This document shows, one piece after another, positions 1 through 5,700 of a stretch of 6,339 bases of DNA. A program made the position numbers and the translations under genes. The notes under the pieces are model-generated. The model did not search any database. It saw nothing but the letters and a program-made list of their open reading frames with translations, and had not been told where the DNA came from. The DNA lies in NCBI GenBank assembly GCA_936936565.1, contig CAKZIX010000159.1:1-6339 (forward strand), written 5' to 3'. This stretch comes from an uncultured Nocardiaceae bacterium (GTDB taxonomy: Bacteria; Actinomycetota; Actinomycetes; Mycobacteriales; Mycobacteriaceae). Position 1 is the stretch's first letter, and the number at the start of each line of letters is the position of its first letter.

Positions 1-91
1 TGACGGTGCCGTCGAGCACCATCAGCAACTGCACGCCCGACAGCACCAGAATCGGCAGGCCCAGAGCGCTGCGCGTCACGGGATAGGTCAT
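1..91 (-). CDS. MFS drug exporter, EfpA-like, N-terminal fragment
   Basis: Only the first 30 codons are in the window; the gene runs off the left edge. Translation from the ATG at 91-89 begins MTYPVTRSALGLPILVLSG and ends in LLMVLDGTV. This is a very short cytoplasmic tail followed by a hydrophobic first membrane helix closing with the LDGTV-type motif found at the end of helix 1 in DHA2-family (14-TM) major facilitator exporters. No in-frame start lies upstream between this ATG and the cysG stop region, so the start is well fixed. In mycobacteria the gene directly after cysG is efpA (Rv2846c), an efflux pump of this family, which supports the assignment. The gap to the cysG stop is 37 bases, so it may be co-transcribed with the cobalamin genes. 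The substrate cannot be judged, and another DHA2 exporter is possible. Confidence 0.75.
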   Translation of the reverse strand, partial: MTYPVTRSALGLPILVLSGVQLLMVLDGTV

Positions 92-132
92 GCGCCCACC
101 CCGCCGGACACCTTCGACAGCCGCGCGCTCAT
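88..132 (-). CDS. possible 14-codon coupling ORF between cysG and exporter gene
   Basis: The gap between cysG and the exporter gene is filled by a mini-ORF reading MSARLSKVSGGVGA. Its ATG (132-130) overlaps the cysG stop as ATGA, and its own TGA (90-88) overlaps the exporter ATG as ATGA. This could keep terminating ribosomes moving from cysG into the exporter gene, which otherwise has only a weak G-rich Shine-Dalgarno candidate just upstream. The peptide resembles no family I know. In DNA this GC-rich, open frames of 14 codons are common, so chance is a serious alternative. Confidence 0.22.
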   Translation of the reverse strand: MSARLSKVSGGVGA

Positions 133-1367
133 GCGCCGAACCCGGCGACCGCACCGACGACGATGATCGCAGGCGGGCGGATGCCCTCCTCCTTGACACG
201 TTGTGCCACCGTCTGCAGGTCCGCGCGCAGCACCCGCTGGGTGCGCATCGTGCCCTCCTGGATCACGGTGGCGGGCGTCTGCGGCGCCCGTCCGCCGAGC
301 AGCAGCGCGTCCGCGAACTGGCCGATCCGCTCCACCGCCATCATCAGCACGATGGTGCCACGCAGCCGGGCCAGCGCGTCCCAGTCCACGAGGGAGTCGG
401 GGTGATCGGGCGCCACGTGTCCGCTGACGACGACGAACTCGTGAGTGACGCCGCGATGGGTGACCGGCACGCCCGCCGCCGAAGGCACCGAGATGGCACT
501 GGTGATTCCGGGCACCACGGTCACCGGAATCCCCTCGGCGACACAGGCTTCCAGCTCCTCGTAGCCGCGCCCGAACACGTACGGGTCGCCGCCCTTGAGC
601 CGGACCACGAACTTGCCCGCCTTCGCGTTGTCGATCAGCGCGGCGTTGATCGCCTCCTGCGCCATCGCACGCCCGTACGGGATCTTCGCCGCGTCGATCA
701 CCTCGACGTGCGGGCCCAGCTCGGCGAGCAGCTCCGGCGGCGCCAGCCGGTCCGCGACGACGACGTCCGCGCGCGCCAGCAGGCGCCGGCCGCGCACGGA
801 GATCAGATCGGGGTCGCCCGGACCGCCGCCGACGAGTGCGACCCCCGCCGCCATCGGCTCGGAATCGTCGGTGACCACACCGGACTGCAGCGCCTCCAGC
901 AGCGCCGTGCGCACCGACGCCGAGCGCCGATGCTTGCCGCCGGCGAGCACACCGAGGGTCAGGCCGTCGTAGTGCGCGGTGGCCGGGGTGACGGCCGTGC
1001 CGTCCTTGGCGATGTCGGCACGCACGCAGAACACCCGGTGCCGGGTGCATTCGGCGACGATCGCGGCATTGGTTTCCGGTTCGTCGGTGCAGGCGAGCAC
1101 ATACCAGGCATCGGCCAGGTCGCCGTCGCGATATTCGCGCAGGTCCACCGTGATCTGCCCGGCGGTGGCAAAGCCCTCGACCGCGGGAGTGACGCTGCGG
1201 CTGATCACGTGCACGTCGGCGCCGGAGCTGACCAGCAAACCGAGGCGGCGCTGCGCGACGGTGCCGCCGCCGACCACCACGACGCGCCGACCCGCAAGAT
1301 CGAGGCCGACGAGGTACGGGTTTGCTGCGTCGGCAGTGTTCGCCGCGTCTGAGGAGTCGGAAACCAC
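129..1367 (-). CDS. cysG: siroheme/precorrin-2 synthase: uroporphyrinogen-III C-methyltransferase fused to precorrin-2 dehydrogenase
   Basis: This 412-residue cytoplasmic protein carries two enzymes of the tetrapyrrole branch point. Residues ~15-160 form the precorrin-2 dehydrogenase/sirohydrochlorin ferrochelatase-like domain, with the NAD-binding GGGTVAQRR at 33-41, an acidic RAD at 116-118 where the family's catalytic Asp is expected, and GGKHRRSASVR at 143-153. Residues ~172-405 form the SAM-dependent uroporphyrinogen-III methyltransferase: GGGPGDPDLISVRG (180-193), VVADRLAP (203-210), RLKGGDPYVFGRG (256-268), VPGITSA (285-291) and a later PVTHRG. The domain order and length match mycobacterial Rv2847c (about 405 residues). 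It methylates uroporphyrinogen III twice to precorrin-2, which feeds cobalamin or, after oxidation and iron insertion, siroheme. The start is GTG at 1367-1365, preceded by TAAGG seven bases upstream; the next in-frame Met is residue 172, inside the protein. The gene begins two bases after the cobE stop. It may be called cobA or cysG; both activities are predicted from motifs. Confidence 0.95.
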   Translation of the reverse strand: MVSDSSDAANTADAANPYLVGLDLAGRRVVVVGGGTVAQRRLGLLVSSGADVHVISRSVTPAVEGFATAGQITVDLREYRDGDLADAWYVLACTDEPETNAAIVAECTRHRVFCVRADIAKDGTAVTPATAHYDGLTLGVLAGGKHRRSASVRTALLEALQSGVVTDDSEPMAAGVALVGGGPGDPDLISVRGRRLLARADVVVADRLAPPELLAELGPHVEVIDAAKIPYGRAMAQEAINAALIDNAKAGKFVVRLKGGDPYVFGRGYEELEACVAEGIPVTVVPGITSAISVPSAAGVPVTHRGVTHEFVVVSGHVAPDHPDSLVDWDALARLRGTIVLMMAVERIGQFADALLLGGRAPQTPATVIQEGTMRTQRVLRADLQTVAQRVKEEGIRPPAIIVVGAVAGFGA

Positions 1368-1369
1368 AC

Positions 1370-1735
1370 TCAGACCTTACGAGCCGCCGCGACGACGACA
1401 CCATCGACCAGTCGTTTCGGCGTAACCAGTTCGCTACCTGCCAGCATCGCGGCGGCCTCGGCGACCGACGGCGTGCCGAGTGCGCGCAGTGTGTGCTGGG
1501 ACGGATTGGGCACCTCGACCACGGCCAGTTGCTGTGGAGTGAACGAGACGACAGCCACCCCGAGCTCGCGTGCGACAGCGACGAGGCCCGGCTCGGCCGC
1601 GCGACGGTCCACGGTCGCGAGCAGCACGACCATCGAGTTCGGCTGCGCGCTAAGCACTTCCGCGATGGCGTGGCGGATCGTGGCGGCCGACGTTCCCGAC
1701 CGCACGCCGATGCCGACCACCAGCTGCATGGTCAT
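1370..1735 (-). CDS. cobE: cobalamin biosynthesis protein CobE / CbiG C-terminal-domain protein
   Basis: This is a stand-alone 121-residue protein of the CobE/CbiG_C family. The visible family marks are the opening strand with GIGVR (8-12), ATVDRRAAEPGL (40-51), VPNPS (75-79) and GTPSVAEAAAM (87-97), followed by a C-terminal strand VDGVVVAAAR. There is no signal peptide or membrane segment. The family acts in the middle of corrin-ring synthesis: the fused CbiG opens the ring-A lactone and releases acetaldehyde in the anaerobic route, while CobE of the aerobic route has no firmly settled reaction. The start could be the ATG at 1735 or the one at 1729 (MTMQ). The frame closes upstream at a TGA at 1753-1751, so it cannot extend further. 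It sits between cobB and cysG, ends two bases before the cysG GTG, and overlaps a possible 40-codon ORF upstream by four bases. I recall no cobE at this position in M. tuberculosis. Confidence 0.85.
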   Translation of the reverse strand: MTMQLVVGIGVRSGTSAATIRHAIAEVLSAQPNSMVVLLATVDRRAAEPGLVAVARELGVAVVSFTPQQLAVVEVPNPSQHTLRALGTPSVAEAAAMLAGSELVTPKRLVDGVVVAAARKV

Positions 1736-1854
1736 GCGGCGAGGTCCAGTTCAGCCAGCGCCGGGTGTCCGGCGAGCGTGCAGTTGTGCACGCCGAAACC
1801 GCCGCTGACGGCTGCACAGGTGCGCGCTCGACGAGCGCGCGACACGGCGCCCAT
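1732..1854 (-). CDS. possible 40-residue small protein between cobB and cobE
   Basis: The 118 bases between cobB and cobE are spanned by one open frame beginning MGAVSRARRARTCAAVSG and ending LAELDLAA. Its ATG (1854-1852) shares a base with the cobB stop (TGATG), and its TGA overlaps the cobE ATG (ATGA). This is the pattern of translationally coupled genes. About three quarters of its third codon positions are G or C, consistent with coding but not decisive. The product would be Arg-rich at the N-terminus (four Arg among residues 6-11), with two Cys (13 and 25) and two His (24 and 30); it matches no family I know. No Shine-Dalgarno sequence is visible before its ATG, so translation would depend on ribosomes finishing cobB. 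It could simply be a spacer frame that happens to be open. Confidence 0.33.
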   Translation of the reverse strand: MGAVSRARRARTCAAVSGGFGVHNCTLAGHPALAELDLAA

Positions 1855-3221
1855 CAGGGTGCCGGCCAGCGGGTGGCTGCGGTGACGAAACGTGCTATCG
1901 CAGTGGGGTTTCCGGCAGGATGGGTGTGCAGATAGGACGCGTGGACGTGGCCGACGACGACGCCCTCGCGCACCGGTCCGGACCAGCCCCAGGCGGCGCA
2001 GCCGGACACCGCGCCCGCCACCCGCGTGCGATGGAACTCGTGCCCGGTGACGCGCGCACCGGCGGGCCACAGCGCCGAGTCCCGCAGTGCCACGGCGTCG
2101 CGATACCCGAGCACCAGTTTCGGGGTGAACTCGGCCTGCGCGTCCAGCACGCCGGCCATCTCGTGCCCGTCCAGCGTCCGGCACAGGTACAGCAGTCCCG
2201 CGCATTCGGCGTGTATCGGCATGCCCGCCGCGGCGCCCGCGCGCACCTGTGCGCGCAGTGTCACGTTGTCCGCGAGCGCCGCCGCATGCTCCTCCGGAAA
2301 TCCGCCGGGCAGCACCAAAGCTTTGGCACCGGAGGGCAATTCGTCGACGAGCGGATCGAACGTCACCACCTCGGCACCCCCCGCTGCCAGCAGCTCGCGA
2401 TGCTCGGCATACCCGAACGTGAACGCCGGCCCGCCGGCCAAGGCAACCGGGACTGCACGCCCCGGTCCTGCAAGTCTGGGTGCGACCTCGCTTACCGGGT
2501 CCCACGCCGGGGCGTCCACCGACGCGCGAGCCATGGCGGCCACCGCGGCGATGTCCACATGCGCGGCAACCAGATCCGTCATCGCATCGACCGCGGCGAC
2601 GGCGGCGCCGCCGTGCTCGACAGCGGGTACGAGGCCGAGATGTCTGGAAGGAACCGACAACTCGGCCAGGCGCGGCAGCACCCCGAGCACCGGCATGCCG
2701 ACTCGCGCGCAGGCGTCGCGCAAAACCTGTTCGTGACGCTCGCTGCCCACCCGGTTGAGAATCACGCCCCCGATGCGCACACCCGTGTCGAAGGTCGCGA
2801 AGCCGTGCAGCACGGCGGCCAGACTCTGGCTGTGCCCGCGCGCGTCCACCACGAGTATCACCGGTGCGCCGAGCAGTTGCGCAACCTGCGCGGTCGATCC
2901 GGGCGCGACGGCACCCGCGCCCCAGGATCCGTTCAAACGCCCGTCGAACAGGCCCATCACACCTTCGACGACGGCGATGTCGCAACCGGTACAACCGTGC
3001 GCGTAGAGCGGTCCGATCCGCTGCTCGCCCACCAGTACCGGATCCAGGTTCCGGCCCGGACGACCCGCCGCCAGCGCGTGATAGCCGGGGTCGATGTAGT
3101 CGGGACCCACCTTGAACGGTGCCACCCGATGCCCCACCCGGCGCAGGGCACCGATCAAACCGGTTGCGAGCGTGGTCTTTCCGCTGCCCGAGGCGGGCGC
3201 GGCGATCACGACCGCGGGCAT
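1854..3221 (-). CDS. cobB: cobyrinate a,c-diamide synthase (CobB/CbiA family)
   Basis: This 455-residue cytoplasmic amidotransferase uses ATP and glutamine to convert the a and c acetate side chains of the corrin ring (cobyrinate or hydrogenobyrinate) to amides. The N-terminal dethiobiotin-synthetase-like ATPase shows the P-loop APASGSGKTT (8-17), FKVGPDYIDPGYH (36-48), GRNLDPVLVG (56-65) and EGVMGLFDG (86-94). The C-terminal class-I-like glutaminase domain has LPGGFPEE, then HAECAGLLYL with the nucleophile at Cys340, GHEFHRT, and the closing HASYLHTHP. Length and motif order match the mycobacterial Rv2848c protein (about 457 residues). I chose the ATG at 3221-3219 because MPAVVIAAPASG fits the family N-terminus. 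A GTG two codons upstream (3227-3225) overlaps the cobO stop as GTGA and is a credible alternative. The gene follows cobO with a two-base gap. Whether it acts before or after cobalt insertion depends on the route, which the window does not settle. Confidence 0.95.
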   Translation of the reverse strand: MPAVVIAAPASGSGKTTLATGLIGALRRVGHRVAPFKVGPDYIDPGYHALAAGRPGRNLDPVLVGEQRIGPLYAHGCTGCDIAVVEGVMGLFDGRLNGSWGAGAVAPGSTAQVAQLLGAPVILVVDARGHSQSLAAVLHGFATFDTGVRIGGVILNRVGSERHEQVLRDACARVGMPVLGVLPRLAELSVPSRHLGLVPAVEHGGAAVAAVDAMTDLVAAHVDIAAVAAMARASVDAPAWDPVSEVAPRLAGPGRAVPVALAGGPAFTFGYAEHRELLAAGGAEVVTFDPLVDELPSGAKALVLPGGFPEEHAAALADNVTLRAQVRAGAAAGMPIHAECAGLLYLCRTLDGHEMAGVLDAQAEFTPKLVLGYRDAVALRDSALWPAGARVTGHEFHRTRVAGAVSGCAAWGWSGPVREGVVVGHVHASYLHTHPAGNPTAIARFVTAATRWPAP

Positions 3222-3223
3222 GC

Positions 3224-3838
3224 TCACCACTCGATCCCGCGCTGCCCCTTGCGCCCGGCATCCATCGGGTGCTTGATCTTCGTCATCTCGGTCACCAGGT
3301 CGGCCGCGTCGAGCAGCGCCGGCGGCGCGTCGCGACCGGTGATCACCACGTGCTGGTTGCCGGGGCGGTTCACCAGCACCTCCACCACCTCGGCGACATC
3401 CACCCAGCCCCATTTGAGCGGATAGGTGAATTCGTCGAGCACGTAGAAGCGATGCTGTTCGGCCGCAAGCCGTCTGGCGATCTCATGCCAGCCGTCCAGG
3501 GCCGCGGCGGCATGATCGGCTTCGGTGCCGTGCTTACGGCTCCACGACCAGCCCTCGCCCATCTTGTGCCATTCGACGGCACCGCCGGCACCGGTCTGCT
3601 CGTGCAGCGTGCCCAGTGCGCGAAACGCCGCCTCCTCGCCCACCTTCCACTTCGCGCTCTTCACGAACTGGAACACCGCGACGTCGAAGCCCTGGTTCCA
3701 CGCGCGCAGCGCCATGCCGAAAGCCGCGGTGGACTTGCCCTTTCCGGGACCGGTGTGCACGGCGAGCACCGGCTGATTGCGGCGCTGCCGGGTGGTAAGG
3801 CCGTCCTGGGGCACGGATTCGGGAACACCTTTGGGCAC
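3224..3838 (-). CDS. cobO: cob(I)yrinic acid a,c-diamide adenosyltransferase (corrinoid adenosyltransferase, CobA/CobO type)
   Basis: This 204-residue cytoplasmic enzyme transfers the 5'-deoxyadenosyl group of ATP to reduced cobalt in corrinoids, giving the adenosylated form used by later amidation steps. The visible marks are the variant P-loop HTGPGKGKST (28-37) with FGMALRAWNQG after it, VFQFVKSAKWKVGEE (~55-69), MGEGWSWS, FYVLDEFTYPLKWGWV, HVVITGRDAP and the family-typical C-terminus MDAGRKGQRGIEW. Length is normal for the family. The start is GTG at 3838-3836, six bases downstream of a strong AGGAGA ribosome binding site. It begins 16 bases after the stop of the chelatase-derived frame and ends two bases before the cobB ATG. 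The chelatase-cobO-cobB-cysG order is that of Rv2850c-Rv2847c in M. tuberculosis. Confidence 0.97.
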   Translation of the reverse strand: MPKGVPESVPQDGLTTRQRRNQPVLAVHTGPGKGKSTAAFGMALRAWNQGFDVAVFQFVKSAKWKVGEEAAFRALGTLHEQTGAGGAVEWHKMGEGWSWSRKHGTEADHAAAALDGWHEIARRLAAEQHRFYVLDEFTYPLKWGWVDVAEVVEVLVNRPGNQHVVITGRDAPPALLDAADLVTEMTKIKHPMDAGRKGQRGIEW

Positions 3839-3844
3839 TGTCGA

Positions 3845-3850
3845 TCTCCT
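3845..3850 (-). promoter_or_regulatory. ribosome binding site of cobO
   Basis: On the minus strand AGGAGA lies six bases before the GTG at 3838. It is the clearest Shine-Dalgarno sequence in the window. It fixes the GTG start and lets cobO be translated independently of the upstream fused frame, whose stop is only a few bases away. Confidence 0.8.
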
Positions 3851-3854
3851 GAAC

Positions 3855-5024
3855 TCACGCGGCCTTCGCGACGCCGGCGACCGTGTCGGGTGTCAGCTCG
3901 GCGAGCCGAAGGTACTCGGCGCCACCGGCTTTGGCGATGTCGGCGGCCAGACCCAAGCGGACCATGCCGGTTTCGCAGTCGACGACGACCGCGGCGCATT
4001 CGCGGGCGAGCAGCCCGGCCGCGACGCGAGCTCGGTGCACCGGATCGATTCCGCCCGTTGCCTTCCCGTCCGTGAGCGTCACTACCAGGGCGCGGCGCAA
4101 CGGATCTCGCACGCGCTCCCGCAGCACGAGTTCACGGGCCCGCAAGAAGCCTTCGGCCAGTGGAGTTTTCCCGCCGGTGCGCAAGCCGGACAACCGCTTG
4201 ACCGCGATGTCCACCGACGACGTGGGCGGCAGCGCCACCGTGGCCTCGGTGCCGCGCAGCGTGATCACAGCGACCTTGTCGCGGCGCTGGTAGGCATCGC
4301 GCAGCAGGGCGACCACCGCACCGGTGACGGCGGTCAGGCGCGCCCGCGCGGCCATCGAGCCGGAGGCATCGACGACGAAGACCACCAGGTTGCCTTCCCG
4401 GCCCTCGCGATGGGCACCGCGCAGATCGCGCGGTTGCAGCCGCAGCGGCCCGTGGGTGCGCCCACGCGAAACCTGGTGCGGCGCCGCGGTGAACACGGTG
4501 CCCAGCAGGTGCAGGCCGGTGCGGGGTTCGGAGGTCGGGCGCACCACGCGGCCGTGGCGGCCCTGGGCGCGGGAGCGCCTGCCGGGTGCGCCTTCGCCGA
4601 CGCCGGGCACCTCGATGCGGCGGGCCGGGGTGGCCGTGTGGTGGCCGGGCGGGAAGCCCGGGCGCGGCCCCGGTGCGGCGCCGCCACCGTCCGGACCGCC
4701 GTTCGGGCCGTCGCCGTCGGGGCCGTCGTCACCGTTGCGCACGTCGTCGCGTGGGCCGCCGTCGGGCGCGTCGGCACCGGCGCTCGTGTCGCCAGTGTCC
4801 GACGAATCGTCGTCGGTCGCCGAATCCTGTTGCGGTGCGGGTGGATCTGTGAGCGCGTCGTCGAGGTCCTGCGGGTCCAATCCGGGTTCGTCGAACGGGT
4901 CGCGGCGACGGCGGTGCGGCAAAGCCAGTTCGGCCGCCACCCGGACGTCCGCCGCGGTGACCACCGCCCGGCCGGCCCAGGCCGCGTGCGCGGTGGCGGT
5001 GCGGGCGACCACGATGTCGGCGCG
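3855..5024 (-). pseudogene. actinobacterial Mg/cobalt-chelatase subunit (ChlI/ChlD-like), 5'-truncated
   Basis: From RADIVVA onward the frame follows the actinobacterial chelatase subunit that combines a ChlI-like AAA+ ATPase, a charged linker and a VWA domain, commonly next to cobO/cobB and proposed to work with CobN in cobalt insertion. About 390 residues remain, close to what is expected from the equivalent point of Rv2850c (about 629 residues), so about 240 N-terminal residues with Walker A, Walker B and sensor motifs are missing. The VWA MIDAS site is intact (DASGSMA, the Thr of GGKTPLAEG, the Asp of LTDGKAT), and the C-terminal end reaches VAGVAKAA with a normal stop. No start codon or ribosome site of its own is obvious at the break. 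An AAA-less VWA subunit could in principle act as a bridging partner, but that is speculation. Confidence 0.85.
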
Positions 5025-5633
5025 GCGGACTTCAGCGGCCAGATCGCGAGTTCCGGTGTGGCACAAGGTCACTGTCGCGTTCTCGGTCCGCCGGGTCAGG
5101 ATCAGGCCGAGCGGGCGGCCGACCGTCGGGCCGCGGCCGACGATCACCACGTGCGCACCCGCGATCGGCACCTCGAAGCGCCGCAGCAGCGCGACGACGC
5201 CCCGCGGCGTACACGGCAGCGGCGCCTCCTTGCCGATGACGAGCCGGCCGAGGTTGACCGGATGCAGACCGTCGGCGTCCTTCTCGGGGTCGACTCGCTC
5301 GAGTGCCTCGTTCTCGTCCAGATGCCGTGGCAGCGGAAGCTGGATCAGATAGCCGGTGCATGCCGGATCGGCATTCAGTTCGTCGATCGCGTCGTTCAAC
5401 TGCTCTTGGGTGGCGTCGGCCGGGAGGTCCTTGCGGATCGAGGTGATACCGACCTTCGCACAGTCGCTGTGCTTGAGCCGCACGTACGTCGCCGACCCCG
5501 GATCGTCGCCGACCAGGATCGTCCCCAGGCCGGGCACGATTCCCCGCTCCCGCAACGCGGCCACGCGCGTCGTCAGGTCGGCGAAGATCTCGTCACGGGT
5601 GGCCTTGCCGTCCAGAAGAATCACGACCGCCAT
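3855..5633 (-). CDS. in-frame chimera: truncated FolD fused to C-terminal half of a Mg/cobalt-chelatase (VWA) protein
   Basis: One open frame of 592 codons joins two unrelated proteins. Residues 1-210 are methylenetetrahydrofolate dehydrogenase/cyclohydrolase (FolD); residues 204-592 are the C-terminal part of an actinobacterial ChlI/ChlD-type chelatase subunit (Rv2850c family). They share RADIVVA at 204-210. The chelatase part has the AAA+ lid segment (TAADVRVAAELALPHRRRR, 226-244), an Asp/Gly/Pro-rich linker at ~262-332 (16 Asp before residue 318), RIEVPGVGEGAPGRRSRA, and a VWA domain with MIDAS residues DASGSMA (422-428), Thr490 and Asp522. Neither half is complete: FolD lacks its folate-site GGVGPxT loop and last helices, and the chelatase lacks its Walker A/B ATPase core. 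The ATG at 5633 is the FolD start; the open frame further upstream runs into mfpA. The sequence cannot tell whether this gene exists in the cell or is an assembly artefact. Confidence 0.8.
   Translation of the reverse strand: MAVVILLDGKATRDEIFADLTTRVAALRERGIVPGLGTILVGDDPGSATYVRLKHSDCAKVGITSIRKDLPADATQEQLNDAIDELNADPACTGYLIQLPLPRHLDENEALERVDPEKDADGLHPVNLGRLVIGKEAPLPCTPRGVVALLRRFEVPIAGAHVVIVGRGPTVGRPLGLILTRRTENATVTLCHTGTRDLAAEVRRADIVVARTATAHAAWAGRAVVTAADVRVAAELALPHRRRRDPFDEPGLDPQDLDDALTDPPAPQQDSATDDDSSDTGDTSAGADAPDGGPRDDVRNGDDGPDGDGPNGGPDGGGAAPGPRPGFPPGHHTATPARRIEVPGVGEGAPGRRSRAQGRHGRVVRPTSEPRTGLHLLGTVFTAAPHQVSRGRTHGPLRLQPRDLRGAHREGREGNLVVFVVDASGSMAARARLTAVTGAVVALLRDAYQRRDKVAVITLRGTEATVALPPTSSVDIAVKRLSGLRTGGKTPLAEGFLRARELVLRERVRDPLRRALVVTLTDGKATGGIDPVHRARVAAGLLARECAAVVVDCETGMVRLGLAADIAKAGGAEYLRLAELTPDTVAGVAKAA
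5004..5024 (-). other. fusion junction: 21-base segment common to folD and the chelatase gene
   Basis: These 21 bases encode RADIVVA. Just upstream the protein is unmistakably FolD (CHTGTRDLAAEVR), just downstream unmistakably chelatase (RTATAHAAW). In other mycobacterial proteins FolD has ADIVVA at this place and the chelatase has MRADLVVARTAAAH, so the segment fits both parents and the exact crossover cannot be placed more finely. All seven codons are those favoured in GC-rich actinobacteria (third base C or G), so an identical 21-base word in the two parent genes is plausible. Confidence 0.75.
5004..5633 (-). pseudogene. folD: folD, 3'-truncated (NADP-dependent methylene-THF dehydrogenase / methenyl-THF cyclohydrolase)
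   Basis: The first 210 residues of the chimera are FolD. It normally interconverts methylene-, methenyl- and 10-formyl-tetrahydrofolate in the cytoplasm. The catalytic Tyr50 and Lys54 (YVRLK), IQLPLP with Gln98, DADGLHP with Asp121, PLPCTPRG (138-145) and the dinucleotide-binding GRGPTVGRP (166-174) are all present and unaltered, so the sequence was under normal selection up to the break. It stops at ADIVVA (205-210), where family members continue for about 70 residues that build the rest of the NADP domain and the folate-site GGVGPxT loop. Known FolD proteins are about 280-285 residues. Without that tail, activity is unlikely. FolD is often essential or nearly so, which suggests an intact copy elsewhere or an artefact here. 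Confidence 0.85.
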
Positions 5634-5700
5634 TCTCGCAGACGCGTTCGGCGGGCCGAGCGGGATCACTCCGCCGGGGCTCCGTCGGCTGGACGTGAGC

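Noticed and set aside
90..1352. 420-codon plus-strand open frame opposite cysG (and an Arg-rich minus-strand frame at 88-1404)
   Set aside because: Both are out-of-frame shadows of cysG. Only the 129-1367 frame shows the NAD- and SAM-binding motifs; the last 14 codons of the minus shadow are listed separately as a possible mini-ORF.
1920..3425. 501-codon plus-strand open frame opposite cobB
   Set aside because: It is a mirror of cobB coding sequence with low-complexity composition and no family motifs; cobB carries all the conserved residues.
3839..3854. Cobalamin riboswitch ahead of the cob genes
   Set aside because: The gap before cobO is 16 bases, and no other gap in the window exceeds 67 bases, too short for a B12 aptamer. 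Any riboswitch would lie upstream of the true chelatase start, which is absent here.
4629..4850. Repetitive GC-rich stretch as a DNA repeat or regulatory array
   Set aside because: It is the in-frame Asp/Gly/Pro-rich linker between the AAA+ lid segment and the VWA domain, a normal low-complexity segment of this chelatase family.
5649..5676. Inverted repeat cggcgg...ccgccg between mfpA and folD as a terminator
   Set aside because: The stem is only 6 bp with a 16-base loop and has no T-run; such pairs arise easily in GC-rich sequence.
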